From VBAT01 sp036520835 (GTDB lineage: Bacteria; Bacteroidota; Bacteroidia; Chitinophagales; Chitinophagaceae), in the NCBI GenBank assembly GCA_036520835.1, contig DATDIX010000296.1, forward strand, positions 1-6,143: a stretch of DNA of 6,143 nucleotides, given 5' to 3'. Below the pieces are notes generated by a model that made no database searches, had not been told where the DNA came from, and saw nothing but the letters and a program-made list of their open reading frames with translations. Below are positions 5,414 through 6,143 of this stretch, piece after piece; the stretch's first letter is position 1; each line of letters begins with the position of its first letter. The translations under genes and the position numbers were made by a program.

Positions 5414-5442
5414 GGGTTACCTTTTTTCCATTTGGGTATAAA
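5414..5442 (+). promoter_or_regulatory. Candidate ECF-dependent promoter of the lipoprotein gene
   Basis: GGGTTAC (5414-5420), a 15-nt spacer, then GTATAAA (5436-5442). It matches the minus-strand element in front of the sigma gene at 13 of 14 positions in the two blocks. Transcription from about 5448-5450 would give an A-rich leader of about 33 nt before the ATG at 5482. An alternative reading is that TACCTTTT (5418-5425) is an imperfect housekeeping -7 box. Confidence 0.6.
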
Positions 5443-5481
5443 CAGCGAAATATTTCATTTAAACACAAAAATCACAAGAAC

Positions 5482-5667
5482 ATGAAAAAGCTTTTTATCG
5501 TATTGGCAGTAGCTAGCCTTGGTTTCGTAGCTTGTAACAACGAAGCAGAAAAAACTGAAACTACAGACACTCCAAAAGTTGAGACTCCTGCTCCAGCAGT
5601 AGTTGATTCTCCTGCCGTTGTAGTTGATTCTCCTGCAGTAAAGGTTGATACTCCTGCTAAGAAATAA
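5482..5667 (+). CDS. Small repeat-rich lipoprotein, function unknown
   Basis: The 61-residue product begins with a lipoprotein signal (MKKLFIVLAVASLGFVAC). The lipobox GFVAC places the lipidated cysteine at residue 18, followed by NN, so the mature protein is 44 residues anchored in the envelope. The mature part has no aromatic residue and is made of Glu/Thr/Pro/Val/Asp: an acidic stretch (20-37), then three seven-residue repeats (VVDSPAV, VVDSPAV, KVDTPAK; 40-60) and a final Lys. This composition suggests an extended, unfolded tail rather than an enzyme. Such small lipoprotein genes are common in Bacteroidota, but this one cannot be named. It is divergent from the ECF sigma gene, carries the same upstream element, and ends at a strong terminator, so it looks like a single-gene transcript and a probable target of that sigma factor. 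An overlapping opposite-strand frame is taken as a shadow. Confidence 0.85.
   Translation: MKKLFIVLAVASLGFVACNNEAEKTETTDTPKVETPAPAVVDSPAVVVDSPAVKVDTPAKK
5599..5661 (+). repeat. Three 21-nt in-frame tandem repeats in the lipoprotein gene
   Basis: Three 21-base units (5599-5619, 5620-5640, 5641-5661) share the core GTTGAT(T/A)CTCCTGC and encode VVDSPAV, VVDSPAV and KVDTPAK. The first two are nearly identical in DNA; the third has diverged. Copy-number change would alter tail length in seven-residue steps without breaking the frame. Confidence 0.85.
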
Positions 5668-5697
5668 GAGTTTTATATTAGCAAGCAATCAATAAAG

Positions 5698-5728
5698 GCC
5701 ATTCCGGTACCCGGGGTGGCTTTTTTTT
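5698..5728 (+). terminator. Intrinsic terminator after the lipoprotein gene
   Basis: The arms 5698-5707 (GCCATTCCGG) and 5711-5720 (CCGGGGTGGC) form a ten-pair stem with two G-U pairs around a three-base TAC loop, followed by eight T (5721-5728). It lies 30 nt after the lipoprotein stop codon. This is a textbook rho-independent terminator. Confidence 0.9.
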
Positions 5729-5783
5729 GCCTGGATTTGACTGTTCAATTCAGTATTAATCAACGACCAGTAGTTATTATATC

Positions 5784-5811
5784 ATTTTGGTACCCGGGGG
5801 TCATGCTGACC
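5784..5811 (+). repeat. Second copy of the terminator-loop sequence plus a small dyad upstream of the helicase
   Basis: ATTTTGGTACCCGGGG (5784-5799) matches ATTCCGGTACCCGGGG in the terminator (5701-5716) at 14 of 16 bases, including an exact 11-mer GGTACCCGGGG. It runs into a dyad GGTCA (5799-5803), TGC, TGACC (5807-5811). This copy lacks the pairing arm and T run, so it is not a terminator. The dyad lies about where the -33 element of the helicase promoter would be, so it could be an operator; this is inference. Confidence 0.5.
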
Positions 5812-5821
5812 ATAAATAAGT

Positions 5822-5829
5822 TACCTTTG
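5822..5829 (+). promoter_or_regulatory. -7 promoter box (TACCTTTG) of the DEAD-box helicase gene
   Basis: TACCTTTG is a perfect TAnnTTTG match, identical to the box at 86-93. The expected transcription start is about 5836, giving a leader of about 31 nt, A/T-rich near the start codon. No -33 TTG is present at standard spacing; the small dyad at 5799-5811 occupies that region. Confidence 0.55.
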
Positions 5830-5866
5830 CCGCCGCATCTGCGAAATCATTAAAATATATTATTAA

Positions 5867-6143
5867 GTGACCACATTTGACGTTTTAGGAATTGAGGAAG
5901 GATTATTGAACTCTGTCCGGGTTTTGGGATTTACCCAGCCTACGCCGATACAGGAAAAAGCTATCCCGGTTTTATTACAAGGCACAAAAGATTTTATCGG
6001 GCTGGCTCAAACGGGTACCGGTAAAACAGCCGCATTCGGTTTACCACTATTACAACTTATCAGGAAAGCGGATCGTTTTCCCCAGGCTTTGATCATCTGC
6101 CCGACGAGGGAACTTTGTTTACAGATCGCTAATGACCTTAATA
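5867..6143 (+). CDS. DEAD-box ATP-dependent RNA helicase, N-terminal fragment
   Basis: The frame stays open from the GTG at 5867 to the window edge (92 complete codons). An in-frame TAA stands directly before the GTG, so this is the first possible start. The reading is MTTFDVLGIEEGLL and onward. The Q motif is GFTQPTPIQEKAIP (21-34, upstream aromatic Phe22 and Gln29), motif I (Walker A) is AQTGTGKT (47-54), and motif Ia is PTREL (79-83). These order and spacing features are diagnostic for DEAD-box helicases, which use ATP to unwind short RNA duplexes in ribosome assembly or mRNA decay in the cytoplasm. Motifs II to VI and any C-terminal extension lie outside, so the subtype (RhlE-like, CsdA-like or other) cannot be given. 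The gene is separated from the lipoprotein gene by a terminator and has its own -7 box. Confidence 0.93.
   Translation, partial: MTTFDVLGIEEGLLNSVRVLGFTQPTPIQEKAIPVLLQGTKDFIGLAQTGTGKTAAFGLPLLQLIRKADRFPQALIICPTRELCLQIANDLN

Noticed and set aside
5455..5688. 77-codon minus-strand frame over the small lipoprotein
   Set aside because: The plus frame has a full lipoprotein signal, in-frame amino-acid repeats, an upstream promoter-like element and a terminator in the right orientation; the minus frame has none of these.

Overview
The window looks like chromosomal DNA of a Bacteroidota bacterium, probably of the Chitinophagaceae or a close relative. This rests on moderate A+T content, a LipB and an RluA-type enzyme with Bacteroidota-style sequences, few Shine-Dalgarno sites, and repeated TAnnTTTG boxes (the Bacteroidota housekeeping -7 element) in front of genes. 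No RNA gene, insertion sequence, phage gene or CRISPR array was seen.

Layout. Positions 1-79 (minus) are the start of an RluA/RluD-family pseudouridine synthase, divergent from lipB (131-883, plus), the octanoyltransferase of lipoate synthesis. lipB converges on a secreted protein of unknown function (921-1634, minus). Upstream of that protein on the same strand is a PLP enzyme of the ACC deaminase/D-cysteine desulfhydrase family (1702-2580, minus). The PLP enzyme shares a 65-nt divergent promoter region with a sugar-phosphate nucleotidyltransferase (2646-3554, plus). A convergent gap follows (3555-3654). It is bounded by two inverted copies of a CCCCTAAAGGGG element, one of which supplies the nucleotidyltransferase stop codon.

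The most interesting part is 3655-5667. An ECF sigma factor (4769-5341, minus) overlaps by 8 nt the gene for a membrane protein (3655-4776, minus). That protein joins a cytoplasmic anti-sigma-like N-terminus, one membrane helix, a coiled coil and a trypsin/DegP-like protease domain with an intact His-Asp-Ser triad and no PDZ domain. Divergent to the sigma gene is a 61-residue repeat-rich lipoprotein (5482-5667, plus). The sigma operon and the lipoprotein gene are each preceded by the same two-part element, GGGTTAC-N15-GTAT(A/T)AA, in opposite orientations and with identical spacing. I infer a self-contained envelope-response module: the sigma factor drives its own operon and the lipoprotein gene, and its regulator carries its own periplasmic protease domain.

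The lipoprotein gene ends at a strong intrinsic terminator (5698-5728). A partial repeat of the terminator sequence, a small dyad and a -7 box then precede the start of a DEAD-box RNA helicase that runs off the window (5867-6143). All functional assignments come from reading motifs by eye; no database search was possible.
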